Below, piece after piece: positions 8,560 to 17,578 of a stretch of DNA of 64,000 nt. Positions within the stretch are counted from its first letter, which is position 1, and each line of letters starts with the position of its first letter. The notes beneath the pieces are model-generated. The model worked only from the letters and a program-made list of their open reading frames with translations. It was not told where the DNA came from and searched no databases. The DNA comes from Enterococcus timonensis. Lineage in GTDB: Bacteria; Bacillota; Bacilli; Lactobacillales; Enterococcaceae. The stretch covers positions 1 through 64,000 of the forward strand of contig NZ_FNVY01000001.1 in the NCBI RefSeq assembly GCF_900104595.1, in the 5' to 3' direction. The position numbers and the translations under genes were made by a program.

Positions 8560-8885
8560 TTGCGGTTTTAATGGTTAAGTGTCAAAATACCAAAGTGTCA
8601 AAGTGTTTAAATAGATGGACGTCCACAGTTTGGATAATTAAAACAATATACTCCGTAAGTCCCAAAGGTCTTAAGTGTTTTAGTTATAAAGTACTTAAAC
8701 CCTTAAATATTAAAGAGTCTGAATACAATAATAAACTGCGGAGTCCCTCTAAAATTAATCAAAAAAATAAAGATTACGAAGTTTCGATTGCCTTCGTCGA
8801 AAGAAGTCAGTAGCAAAACGTTTTAATGGTTAAGCACTTAAATGGTTAAGTACTTTAATACTAAAAAGTTCGTGTTATGATGATG
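8560..8885. repeat. Dispersed AAGTACTTAA/TTAAGTG-type repeats downstream of the partition operon
   Basis: This roughly 330-bp AT-rich stretch has many variants of TTAAGTGTTTTA, AAGTACTTAAA and GGTTAAG(C/T)ACTT. The same words recur upstream of the ParA gene at 10175-10395, so the partition operon lies between two repeat fields. This suggests binding sites for the ribbon-helix-helix partner protein. A possible 80-codon plus-strand ORF at 8571 is low-complexity and probably not real. Confidence 0.55.
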
Positions 8886-8895
8886 GTATGAAAAA

Positions 8896-8941
8896 GACAC
8901 TTTAGCACTAAACAATAAAAATGTTTTAGTACTAAAGTGTC
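8896..8941 (-). terminator. Hairpin 3' to the partition operon
   Basis: GACACTTTAGCACTAAA and TTTAGTACTAAAGTGTC form a long stem with a single mismatch. It lies 7 bp beyond the stop of the ParB-like gene. It is built of the same AAGTACTAAA words as the partition repeats, so it may be a terminator, a binding site, or both. Confidence 0.6.
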
Positions 8942-8947
8942 TCATGT

Positions 8948-9304
8948 CTATTTGCTATCTTCTTCTAATTTATCAACGTATGAACGGTAGGCTTCTTTAA
9001 TTTCTGACTCAGTTAGATAGTTATCGAGAATTAAATCTTTCATTACGTCTTTCATATTTCGATCGTCTTGTGCGGCTTTCATTTTAACCATTCGATGAAT
9101 CTCTTCAGGCAAGTATATCGAAACTTGCTTACCGCCTTTAAAATTTTTGTAATATGAAATTATATCTTCAATTTTTCTAAGAATATTAATTTTCTTTTTA
9201 GTTCCATTTTGATCGGAAGTTTGTGGTTTTGAAGTAGGAAATAGTGTGTCGATATCATTTGTTTTAGCTATATTTTTGTCTTTAATAGATACACGTTTAG
9301 CCAT
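8948..9304 (-). CDS. parB: PrgO-like plasmid partition protein (ribbon-helix-helix, ParB role)
   Basis: The 118-aa protein has a basic N-terminus (MAKRVSIKDKN) and a C-terminal ribbon-helix-helix-like segment (KQVSIYLPEEIHRMVKMKAAQDDRNMKDVMKDLIL). This matches the organisation of small centromere-binding proteins such as PrgO of pCF10. I chose the ATG at 9304 because AAGGAG lies 9 bases upstream; an upstream TTG at 9313 abuts that site. The gene begins 1 bp after the ParA stop, so the two are coupled. It probably binds the AAGTACTTAA-type repeats on both sides and represses the operon. Confidence 0.8.
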   Translation of the reverse strand: MAKRVSIKDKNIAKTNDIDTLFPTSKPQTSDQNGTKKKINILRKIEDIISYYKNFKGGKQVSIYLPEEIHRMVKMKAAQDDRNMKDVMKDLILDNYLTESEIKEAYRSYVDKLEEDSK

Positions 9305-9305
9305 T

Positions 9306-10163
9306 TTATACAACTCCTTCTGATACTATTTTCTGTAGAACTGTCACTGCAAGATTATAGTATGCAATGCCAGCTTTATTATTTGAATCAAATTCGTAAG
9401 CTGACATGTTAGCAACGCCAGCGTCGGATACTACGATGCTTCTATCGATGATAGAAATAACTTCCGCTTTATCGTCAGATTTAACTTCCTCAATAATTTC
9501 GTCACTGTGGTTTGTATTAGTTGCCATAGTGACTACATAGCCAAGTTCCTTTAGATTAGGATTAATTGAATTTTTAACTTTATTGATTGTAGAAAAAAGC
9601 AACTCTATACTTACTAGAGCTTGGTACTCGGACTGAACAGGAATTAAGATGTAATCTGATGCACTAAGAGCATTTACAGTAAGCAGTCCTCTTGAAGGAG
9701 GGCAATCAATCAAAATAATATCAAATTTTGTCTCAAGGCTCTCTATGTTCTTCTTCAGAATCAGTTCTCTTAATGTAGCGCTAACTAGGTTAAGTTCGGC
9801 ATCTGATAGACGCAAGGTTGTTGGGGAAATAAATAGATTATTCTTAATCTGATAAGTAATGTTCTCTAACGTTTCTTCCTCTAGCATTACCTGAGTCATT
9901 TCTGGTAGATTTTCATCGATGATATTTCTAAGATCAGTTTTTAGGTTAGTTATACTTGACTGTGCGTCTATGTCTACGATATCTGTTATAAGATCGAAAC
10001 TAGCAAACAGTTCAGCTAGATTATCTACGGTAGCACTTTTTCCAACGCCACCTTTTTGATTTGCAACAGAAATTACAATGGGACCACCTTTTTCACCAAC
10101 GAGATCTTTTATTTGTTTAACTAGCGAAATAATTTCTGCTGAATTCGATCGATTTTTTTTCAT
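9306..10163 (-). CDS. parA: PrgP-like ParA-family partition ATPase
   Basis: The 285-aa protein carries the deviant Walker A motif NQKGGVGKSAT (about residue 36), a Walker A' region (DIVDIDAQSS), and Walker B (FDIILIDCPPSRG). These define ParA/MinD-type ATPases that position plasmids. AGGTAGG precedes the ATG. It forms an operon with the ParB-like gene. It is different from the truncated delta-type ParA at 29484, so this plasmid carries parts of two partition systems. Confidence 0.9.
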   Translation of the reverse strand: MKKNRSNSAEIISLVKQIKDLVGEKGGPIVISVANQKGGVGKSATVDNLAELFASFDLITDIVDIDAQSSITNLKTDLRNIIDENLPEMTQVMLEEETLENITYQIKNNLFISPTTLRLSDAELNLVSATLRELILKKNIESLETKFDIILIDCPPSRGLLTVNALSASDYILIPVQSEYQALVSIELLFSTINKVKNSINPNLKELGYVVTMATNTNHSDEIIEEVKSDDKAEVISIIDRSIVVSDAGVANMSAYEFDSNNKAGIAYYNLAVTVLQKIVSEGVV

Positions 10164-10174
10164 TTTCCTACCTC

Positions 10175-10395
10175 CTTAAGTTAAGTACTAAAGTGTTAAA
10201 ATACTTGTATGCAATATAATAATACCACCTAGAAAGTTACGAGTCAATAGAAACTTTAGTATTTAAGTACTTTTAATTCGGCTATGTTTAGAATGTGATT
10301 TAACAGCAATTAAATGCAACTTTAAAACGTCATAGTACTTAAGTACTGAAAAAAAGCATCAAAACACTTAAGTACTTAAGTGTTTTAATGCCTAA
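10175..10395. repeat. Partition-site-like repeats including a 34-bp palindrome
   Basis: Upstream of the ParA gene are TTAAGTTAAGTACTAAAGTG, ACTTTAGTATTTAAGTACTT and CATAGTACTTAAGTACTG. The last element, 10357-10390, is CATCAAAACACTTAAGT followed by ACTTAAGTGTTTTAATG, a 34-bp palindrome with one mismatch. Location and repetition suggest a centromere (parS) and operator for the PrgP/PrgO-like pair. Confidence 0.6.
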
Positions 10396-10538
10396 GGTAA
10401 TTGTTGATATTAATAGGTTTGTGCGACAATAACTATATTAAATTATAAAAAATAAGAGTTTACAAGATGGAAAAAGTAAGATATGCTATGTTTGTATTTA
10501 TAGAACTGAAAAAAATAAAAATAAAAAAAGAGACGGAT

Positions 10539-10681
10539 AAAAAAGTGAATTGGGTCACTCTTTCATCTGAATCACATACAACAACTATGTGTTCTCGTTC
10601 GTCTCATGGAAATTATGTAAGTGGCTGGAAACCACTTATGTGATTTGAATAAATCTATTCGGACTACCAATCCGAACCTAT
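10539..10681 (-). ncRNA. RNAIII-like antisense RNA controlling Rep
   Basis: The minus strand has a promoter of -35 TTGAGT (10711-10716), a 17-bp spacer and -10 TAAAAT (10688-10693). About 140 nt later an AGTGA-CCCAAT-TCACT hairpin is followed by T6 (10539-10561). The predicted RNA of about 143 nt contains a stem AAGTGGTTTCCAGCCACTT and is complementary to the Rep leader. Size, place and orientation fit the antisense RNAIII of Inc18 plasmids (pIP501/pAMbeta1), which drives premature termination in the leader. The ends are predictions. Confidence 0.7.
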
Positions 10682-10764
10682 AGGTTTATTTTACCATTTT
10701 TTGACGAGCAACTCAATATATATACGCTTATTTTGTCGTTCCTTTGAGACTTCTAAGCTATTGG

Positions 10765-10802
10765 GAGAACACAAATCTTTAAGATTATTTGTGTTCTCTT
10801 TT
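10765..10802 (+). terminator. Transcription attenuator in the Rep leader
   Basis: GAGAACACAAAT and ATTTGTGTTCTC form a perfect 12-bp stem around a 10-nt loop, followed by TTTT, only 22 bp before the Rep start codon. This is the position of the Inc18 attenuator. Antisense RNA binding upstream would favour its formation and stop rep transcription. Confidence 0.8.
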
Positions 10803-10824
10803 AGTTTGGGAAGGAATAACAGTC

Positions 10825-12324
10825 ATGGCAGCTTCTTTGGATGTCGTATATTCGACGGTATTACAAAATGGTATCCGTAAATTCAAATATAAAAACAGCC
10901 ACCTAAAACCGGTCTCTTTTAGTGATCAGTCGGGGAAGGGGGCTATTTTTGCGTACCGTTCAAAGGAACACATGATCGAGGGGATTGGACTAGTGATCAC
11001 TTCAGAAGAAGGGGTGATCGAAAACAATAATCGATTCACTCATTGGACACCAAATGTATTTCGCTATGGAACGTATGCTGATGAAGCCAGAATGTTTACA
11101 AAAGGCCATTCTGAGGACAATTTACGTCAAATCAATACATTCTTTGTTGATTTTGACACATTGGATCCAAACTTTGACTATGGAGAAATTATCTTGGCCA
11201 GTCACGAGATCGGCTTTATGCCGACAATGATTCTACGTACACCGCATGGATTTCAAGCTTTCTATGTACTAGACAAGCCTGCATACGTGACGAAGAAATC
11301 AAATTTTAAAGTGATCAATGTGGCCAAAATGATCTCAAAAAATCTAAGAAACAAATTTTCAAATGATTATCGGTTTCCTGTTGATGTAAATGCCAATCAT
11401 TTTGGGATCACAAGGATGCCTTCTGAAGAGAATGTTTTATTCTTTGAACCACAGTATCGCTATAGTTTTGAAGAATGGATCGACTGGTCAATGAGAGAAG
11501 ATGCGGACAAAAAAGCGGAGATCAAGAACGTTTTTGTATTACCATCTACTCAAGAATTTCGTCAAGTCGATGAACCATGGTTCCAGCTGTTGCTAAAAAG
11601 TCAAAAAATACAAGGTGAAAAGGGCGTATATGGTCGAAATAATGTCATATTCACCTTGTCTTTGGCATACTTTTCGTCAGGATACGAAGTAGAAGCATGT
11701 GAATTGACGATGTTAGAATTCAATGACCGCTTGGCTAACCCTTTATCTGATCGAGAATTAACCAGAATCATTCGTTCCGCTTACTCCGGAAAATATCAAG
11801 CAGCGCACAGAGAAAAAATTGTCCTATTATGCCAAGAGTGGGTCGATGCAAATCTTTCTGAAGAGCAGCTATTCAATAAAAAACGGGGTTGGTGGAAATT
11901 CAAGAAAGAAAGAGCTGTTCGCAAGTATTCACATAGTCATGAATGGGCAGAAGATCTCTTGTCCTATTTGAATGAGCAATCCTATGAAGAACAACCATAC
12001 ATTATTTCTACAAAAAAAGAGTTAACTGAACGTTTAAAGATCCCAAAACGTTCCCTGGACAAAGTACTGAAGCAGTTAAGAGAAGAGAACAAAATTCATT
12101 TTCGTGTTCGTGCTGGTCGTAATGGGGGTATTATGTTAGCTTCGATACATGGATTGATGCGCTCCGTTATCCGGCTAAAAAAAGAAAGCCGGGGGGCTTA
12201 TTTCGCTGCGATCTCAGAAGCTTTTGGAAAAGAATACACGTTTATCCAGACAGCACTGAAACGCTTGATAGATCCCAATAAGATCGGCGTGCAAACAGAT
12301 CTGTTCATGATCGATACAGGCTGA
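10825..12324 (+). CDS. Inc18-type replication initiation protein (RepE/RepR/RepS family)
   Basis: The 499-aa protein resembles RepE of pAMbeta1 along its whole length. Shared blocks include KGAIFAYRSK, FTHWTPNVFRYGTYADE, KGHSE.NLRQINTFF.DFD, GRNNVIFTLSLAYFSSGY and the C-terminal GRNGGI.LAS...DLF..DTG. It is clearly diverged, so it is Inc18-like rather than identical. The ATG at 10825 has GGAAGGA 9 bases upstream; a longer frame starting inside the attenuator is unlikely. The family binds the origin downstream of its gene and opens it for theta replication. It is controlled by the antisense RNA and attenuator upstream. Confidence 0.9.
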   Translation: MAASLDVVYSTVLQNGIRKFKYKNSHLKPVSFSDQSGKGAIFAYRSKEHMIEGIGLVITSEEGVIENNNRFTHWTPNVFRYGTYADEARMFTKGHSEDNLRQINTFFVDFDTLDPNFDYGEIILASHEIGFMPTMILRTPHGFQAFYVLDKPAYVTKKSNFKVINVAKMISKNLRNKFSNDYRFPVDVNANHFGITRMPSEENVLFFEPQYRYSFEEWIDWSMREDADKKAEIKNVFVLPSTQEFRQVDEPWFQLLLKSQKIQGEKGVYGRNNVIFTLSLAYFSSGYEVEACELTMLEFNDRLANPLSDRELTRIIRSAYSGKYQAAHREKIVLLCQEWVDANLSEEQLFNKKRGWWKFKKERAVRKYSHSHEWAEDLLSYLNEQSYEEQPYIISTKKELTERLKIPKRSLDKVLKQLREENKIHFRVRAGRNGGIMLASIHGLMRSVIRLKKESRGAYFAAISEAFGKEYTFIQTALKRLIDPNKIGVQTDLFMIDTG

Positions 12325-12600
12325 AATTAAAAGGTGCAAATTGCCTATTACATTATATCTATGATACGTTCCTTCTTTTCTCCGCTTTGCTTGCTGGTCT
12401 TAAGAAAGAGTAGTATTGTTATCGCAAACGCAATAATATGGGGGAGGTCTTTCTGACTATGAGTATCAATACCTTTGTATATCCCTACCCGATCATGTAT
12501 TTATTATTTCGCGGTTAGGTATGATGTTCAACAAGGTTGTAACGTTTTTTTGAGTGTTGTTGTCTTCGGATATCGAATTCAAACAATCACTACTTATCAC
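12325..12600. other. Region just 3' of Rep, possible origin
   Basis: In Inc18 plasmids the replication origin lies directly downstream of the rep gene, and no intact gene is present here. I see no clear iterons. A short ORF after GGGGAGG (from about 12458, 19 codons) looks like the head of a decayed gene. Origin placement is inference from the family only. Confidence 0.35.
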
Positions 12601-12603
12601 TAA

Positions 12604-12849
12604 CAAGTCAATTATCAGATTGAACAGAAAAGTGGATTGACAGCTGAAGCATTTGCAGAGCTCAAAGATTACTCAAATAAACAATTTCAAGGCTAGTATA
12701 TGATACAAAATTCATCATTAGGGTAAAAAGAAGTGTTTGGAGATACGGTACCTTATACGATAAAAGCGACCTATCCATTTTTATTTCTGCTAGACAATAT
12801 CTCTGTGAAAATCGGAATTGAAGGGTAAGTGCCTTCTCAAGTGAGTTGA
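12604..12849 (+). pseudogene. Decayed small membrane/secreted protein gene (TadE/DUF4320-like?)
   Basis: One frame reads QVNYQIEQKSGLTAEAF, then a stop, then continues KEVFGDTVPYTIKATYPFLF and LLDNISVKIGIEG with two more in-frame stops. About 80 codons keep protein-like composition across the stops, so this is a degraded gene. The VPYTIKATYPFLF pattern is reminiscent of TadE/DUF4320-type pilus or conjugation proteins, but the identity is uncertain. Confidence 0.45.
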
Positions 12850-13121
12850 AGATATTGGAAAAGATTTTTCCTTAGTGTTACGGCTCGTTTTCAGTTTAGT
12901 CGTGGGTGCGCTTCTTCTTAGAGTAGTCATTTATTATCAAGACATCATAAAAGTTGCATGAAAACAGTGGCGGATACAGCAAAGCATAGGAATGTGAAAG
13001 CGTTAATAGTAGTATTATCGCTATAAATTGTTTATAATTTAGATGGCAGTATCAAATCTTAGGTAGTACTATTTAAATTTTGTTTAAGAATAGATATCAT
13101 GTTTTTTAGAGGAGGGAAGAA

Positions 13122-16100
13122 ATGAAGAAGAAAAAATCGGTCTGGTTTATGATGGTTGCTATTTTGATGGGCTTTATCCCGCCAATCTTGACTGCTTGTT
13201 CAAGTATCGCACATGCGATAGAAATCCAGCCGGATAAAATTGTAGATCAAGCGGGTTTAAAAGTCATTTCCTCTGTTTCATCAGATGGAAATTCTTTAAA
13301 CTGGGAACTTCAATATGAAAAAAGTGTAGCAAGTGATGGCAATGATCAAGCACTGAAATTTAAAGTGACGGCTGATGGAGAAGCAATAGCTTTTAATGAA
13401 GATGCCAGTTTTGCTACTAATGATGACCAATGGTTTGCGGAAAAAGATTTTTCGAAACAATCGCAGGGTTCTCTTTCATTTACAACGGTGCTAAATGTCT
13501 CCAAGGTAGCTCTTGAAATTCAAGCCGATGCAACAAAAACGGATGAAACACAAGCTGTCACTATTAACAAGAATATTTTGACTAGTGCGGTAGAAGGTCC
13601 GCATGCGTTGAAATTACCAGCAGTGGCTACACAAAAAACGACAGAAGTAAGTGCTACTTCTCAGACAACAGCTGAAGAAACCACTAGTAGCCAAGCGACC
13701 GAAACGACGACACAAACGGAAGAAGCCAGTGAAGCAACGTCGTATGAGATAAATGCCTCGCCGGCAACAGTGGGCGCTAGCAATCTTGAATATCTTAGTG
13801 GAATAAGTGCATTTTCTTCCATTAATTACAGCAATATTGCGCCAGAATATACGACAGATGCCACAAAAGGAACTTATCCGACTAATAGCTGGCAACCAGC
13901 TGGGCAAACAAATGTGATCAACCACCAAGGGAACAAGGAACGCAACTTTGCCACTTGGGATGGTGTAACTAGCTGGAATGGCGATCCATCAGACACAACA
14001 CATTCTTATATCCAGTATGGTGAAAAACAAACAGATTTTGCCATTCGGAAGTATGCCAAAGAAACGAGTAAACCAGGGCTTTACGATGTATATTTGAATG
14101 TAAAAGGTAATGAGCAACAAGATATCAAACCAGTTGATATTGTTTTGGTAGTGGATATGTCAGGAAGTATGGAATCGAGTCAAAGTAACGGCTGGAATGA
14201 TCGTGCTGGTGCAGCCAGAAATGGTGTGAAAAATTTCTTGCAAACCATTAAAGACGCAGGCATTGGGGATTACGTCAATGTTGGTTTAGTCGGATTTTCT
14301 AGTCCAGGATATGTAACAGGGGCTAACGGTTATCTTACTGTACCGATAGGTAAAGTTTCGGATACTAGTCATATAAATGCAATCAATGATACTTTAAAAC
14401 CAAAATTTACAGGAGGCACTTACACTCAAATCGGGATCGAGCAAGGTCAGCAGATGCTTGCGGGAAGCTCCAATGAAAACAAAATGATGATCGTATTGAC
14501 CGATGGGGTTCCTACTTTTTCTAAGAAGGTAACCGCTGCGCAAACGATTGATGGGACTACCTATGCTACTGAATTTGGTAATGGATTGGATGAACCAGGC
14601 ACTACCTCTAAACTCAATCCTAGTTATGCGGTTGGTTCTCGGGGAAATAGAACAAATATTGATAGTACTTGGCCGGCCACATTAGGGGCAGCTAAAATCG
14701 CCAAAGATGCGGGCTTAACTATCCACACGCTGGGAATTCAGCTGAGTAAGGATGGAAATTTTTTAACCGAACAACAAGTTCGCGATAGAGCAAGTCTTAT
14801 CGCTACACCGGGTAAATACAAAGATGCTGAAACAACAGACGATGTTTCTGATTATTTGAATGAACAAGCTAAAAATGTAGTGAAATCTTTCAACACCATA
14901 GTCAATGGTTCGATCAATGATTCTTTGGGTGATCAGTTCTCTTATGAAGGCACTCCAACTGTGAAGAGCATCAGTACAGGGAATAGTGCTGTAACGAATT
15001 TACCGACCGTAAACCAGTCGAATGGTAAAGTGACCACTACTGAGTTGAACTTAGGCAAAGATCAAGAAATTCAGATCCATTATCAAGTGCGTATCAATAC
15101 AGAAGATAAAGATTTCACGCCGGAAAAATGGTATCCGATGAATGGTCAAACAACTTTGACACCAAACGGAGACAATCCGGATAATAAAGTAGACTTTGGC
15201 GTTCCTTCCGCAAAGGCACCGGGGGTGAAACTTGATCTGAAAAAGATTTGGGAAGAATACGATAAGGATACGAGTAAACGTCCCGATTCTCTTGATTTCA
15301 CCTTGAACCGAAAAGATACCACAGAGAGCAATTCTTGGAAGCAAGGTTTTATTCGTCTTTCTAAAAGCGATGTTGCTACAGATACTAATGTCTGGGAAAA
15401 GACCAATATTGAAAAAGTAGCCGAAACACAAGGAGCTACTGAATCGCTTTGGTTGCCACAATTCAACAACAAAGGGAAAGATTTTGCTTATAGCTTTGAA
15501 GAAGCAACGGTCAATGGCTATGAATCTTCAAGTAATGCTGCTAAAACCATTTGGACCAATAAAAAAATCTACACACCACTTGCTTTAGAGATCACTAAAA
15601 TTTCTGATCAAGGAAAGACACCTCTTAAAGGAGCAGTCTTTAAACTAAGTGGAGGTAGTTTGCCAAATGCAGGCGTTGAACTTAAGGACAACGGGGATGG
15701 AACCTATACGTTGTCTGATGATAAGTACAAGCTGCAATTAAATACTGAGTATACATTGACAGAAGTTACACCACCAGCTGGACATACGGCTACTACAACT
15801 AGTTGGAAAGTCAACGTTAGTGCAGAAGGTAAAGTAACCATCAACGATGCTGTAACGGGTATTGAAATCAAAGACAACACTATCAAGTACACCATTGAAA
15901 ATGAGTTTACCAAACGTCCTTTATTGGTTGAAAAATATAATAAAGATAGTGGTAAAACATTAGACGGTGCGAAGTTCACGTTGAAGCAATATGACGATAA
16001 GTGGACGAATGATGGTAAAGTTGTCGGTGATGATTTGATCGGAAATGATGCCAAATCTTTTGCTAGCCTGGCACCAGGCTATTACAGCTTGGAAGAAACG

Positions 16101-16781
16101 AAGGTACCGACAGGCTATAAGAAAGACGATACAGTCTTTAAGTTCCAAATCGATAGCGCTGGGAAACTACTTGATGCAAATGGCAAAGAAATCACCGCTA
16201 ACTCAAAACCAACGACAGATGGTTTCTATTTAACGAGTGATAATAAGATTGTTTTAATCAAATACAATGAACTGCGTGATTTTGACTTTTCAATTCTTAA
16301 AAAGAACTCGCAAAGCAACAAACCATTAGCAGATACTGAATTCAGCTTAGCCACAAAAGAGGATTCCAATACGCTTTTGGCTACTCTGAAGACCAATGAT
16401 GAAGGAACGGGTCAGTTTTTAGATGCTTCGGGTAATCATTACGGTGTTCGTCCAGGAACTTACGTTATCAAAGAAACGAAAGCACCAGAAGGGTTTGTCC
16501 TTTTAGAAGGGATTTTCGAGGTCACTATAAATGCGGACGGAACTGTCGGCGACGTGACTTATGATGGTAAGGATCTTGATAAAGATGCTATCAAAGTAAA
16601 TCTAAAAGATGAGGACAATAACGTCATCGAATTGACGGTTGCTAATACACCCAAAGGACAACTGCCAGCAACCGGCGGATCAGGTGTACAGACTTTCATT
16701 ATAGTAGCCTTAGCTCTTGTCACAGCAGCAGGTGCTCTTACGATCTGCTACTTCTACCGTAATCGAAAGGAGTTGAACTAA
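13122..16781 (+). CDS. Pilus tip adhesin with VWA and Cna-B domains, LPATG anchored
   Basis: The 1219-aa protein begins with a signal peptide (KKKKSVWFMMVAILMGFIPP... to about residue 33). A Thr/Ser/Glu-rich linker (about 165-205) follows. A von Willebrand A domain starts at about residue 340 with the MIDAS motif DMSGS and an LTDGVP stretch. Several Cna-B-type repeats follow (KGAVFKLSGG, DGAKFTLKQY, PLADTEFSLA with LEETK/IKETKAPEGF E-box-like segments). It ends LPATGG, a hydrophobic helix and a basic tail. Such proteins are minor tip pilins that bind host matrix. It is the first gene of the pilus operon, 2 bp from the next gene. E. faecium plasmid pilus clusters (fms20-fms21/pilA type) have this layout; the exact name is not certain. 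Confidence 0.9.
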   Translation: MKKKKSVWFMMVAILMGFIPPILTACSSIAHAIEIQPDKIVDQAGLKVISSVSSDGNSLNWELQYEKSVASDGNDQALKFKVTADGEAIAFNEDASFATNDDQWFAEKDFSKQSQGSLSFTTVLNVSKVALEIQADATKTDETQAVTINKNILTSAVEGPHALKLPAVATQKTTEVSATSQTTAEETTSSQATETTTQTEEASEATSYEINASPATVGASNLEYLSGISAFSSINYSNIAPEYTTDATKGTYPTNSWQPAGQTNVINHQGNKERNFATWDGVTSWNGDPSDTTHSYIQYGEKQTDFAIRKYAKETSKPGLYDVYLNVKGNEQQDIKPVDIVLVVDMSGSMESSQSNGWNDRAGAARNGVKNFLQTIKDAGIGDYVNVGLVGFSSPGYVTGANGYLTVPIGKVSDTSHINAINDTLKPKFTGGTYTQIGIEQGQQMLAGSSNENKMMIVLTDGVPTFSKKVTAAQTIDGTTYATEFGNGLDEPGTTSKLNPSYAVGSRGNRTNIDSTWPATLGAAKIAKDAGLTIHTLGIQLSKDGNFLTEQQVRDRASLIATPGKYKDAETTDDVSDYLNEQAKNVVKSFNTIVNGSINDSLGDQFSYEGTPTVKSISTGNSAVTNLPTVNQSNGKVTTTELNLGKDQEIQIHYQVRINTEDKDFTPEKWYPMNGQTTLTPNGDNPDNKVDFGVPSAKAPGVKLDLKKIWEEYDKDTSKRPDSLDFTLNRKDTTESNSWKQGFIRLSKSDVATDTNVWEKTNIEKVAETQGATESLWLPQFNNKGKDFAYSFEEATVNGYESSSNAAKTIWTNKKIYTPLALEITKISDQGKTPLKGAVFKLSGGSLPNAGVELKDNGDGTYTLSDDKYKLQLNTEYTLTEVTPPAGHTATTTSWKVNVSAEGKVTINDAVTGIEIKDNTIKYTIENEFTKRPLLVEKYNKDSGKTLDGAKFTLKQYDDKWTNDGKVVGDDLIGNDAKSFASLAPGYYSLEETKVPTGYKKDDTVFKFQIDSAGKLLDANGKEITANSKPTTDGFYLTSDNKIVLIKYNELRDFDFSILKKNSQSNKPLADTEFSLATKEDSNTLLATLKTNDEGTGQFLDASGNHYGVRPGTYVIKETKAPEGFVLLEGIFEVTINADGTVGDVTYDGKDLDKDAIKVNLKDEDNNVIELTVANTPKGQLPATGGSGVQTFIIVALALVTAAGALTICYFYRNRKELN

Positions 16782-16782
16782 G

Positions 16783-17514
16783 ATGAAGAATAAATCATTG
16801 TTCATCAAAATCACCTTACTTCTTTCAACTTTGCTGGTAGGGATCTTTACGGGGCAACAAGCCTTTGCGGATGACGGGACGATCGATATTGTGATCCACA
16901 AACAATTGTGGGACCAAGCACCTGATGCAGCTATTCAAAATACGGGAGCGGCCGATCAAGATATCAAAGATCCAATCGAAGGGGTCGGCTTTACGATTTA
17001 TGACATTACAGAGGATTATTATAAATTGGTCAAAGGCTCTGACGAAACAACAACTATTCAAATGATTCAAGAAAATGTTGCTGATTATCAAAAAATTATC
17101 AGAGAACAAGGCCTGACTGATGAAAAAGGCACAATCAAATTTACCCAACTACCTAAAAGCAGTGGCGGTAAAAATGCGGTTTACCTGATTGTTGAAACGG
17201 CATTGCCTGATCCTGAAAAGGTAAAAGTCGAAAAAGCGGCCGAACCCTTAGTAGTGGCTTTACCAGTATATGAAATGAGCACAGACGGTAAAACCTATAC
17301 GGACAAAGAATTAGCTACCGTTCACCTTTATCCTAAAAATGTGGGAACAATCGTTGAAAAGCCAGTGACACCAACTAAACCTAAAAAACCAAGTAAACCG
17401 AAGAAACGCTTTCCACAAACAGGTGAAGCAAAATCCTTCCTAGGTATATTGGGGATTCTTTTGATCGGTACGGCGATCATTTTATGGCGGAAACACTCTG
17501 TACGAAACAATTAA
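16783..17514 (+). CDS. Minor (basal) pilin with FPQTG sorting signal
   Basis: The 243-aa protein has a signal peptide (about 1-29, ending AFA), an N-terminal pilin domain (IDIVIHKQLWDQAP..IQNTG..) and a YPKN pilin-like motif (HLYPKNVG). A Pro/Lys-rich stretch (TKPKKPSKPKK) precedes the FPQTG cell-wall sorting signal, membrane helix and basic tail. Its N-terminal half resembles that of the major pilin at 17579. A Pro-rich stalk before the sorting signal is typical of basal pilins attached to the wall. AAAGGAG precedes the ATG and overlaps the end of the previous gene. Confidence 0.85.
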   Translation: MKNKSLFIKITLLLSTLLVGIFTGQQAFADDGTIDIVIHKQLWDQAPDAAIQNTGAADQDIKDPIEGVGFTIYDITEDYYKLVKGSDETTTIQMIQENVADYQKIIREQGLTDEKGTIKFTQLPKSSGGKNAVYLIVETALPDPEKVKVEKAAEPLVVALPVYEMSTDGKTYTDKELATVHLYPKNVGTIVEKPVTPTKPKKPSKPKKRFPQTGEAKSFLGILGILLIGTAIILWRKHSVRNN

Positions 17515-17578
17515 TCAAAGGTACAAAAGACTAAGGTCTATTGGAATATTGTACAAAAAATAAAGGAGGAATTAGAAA

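Noticed and set aside
8571-8813. Possible 80-aa plus-strand ORF downstream of the LexA box
   Set aside because: It lies inside AT-rich repeats, has no ribosome binding site and low-complexity composition built from the repeat words.
12485-12500. GATCATGTATTT as another recombination site
   Set aside because: Only one heptamer matches, and no second arm is present at the required distance.
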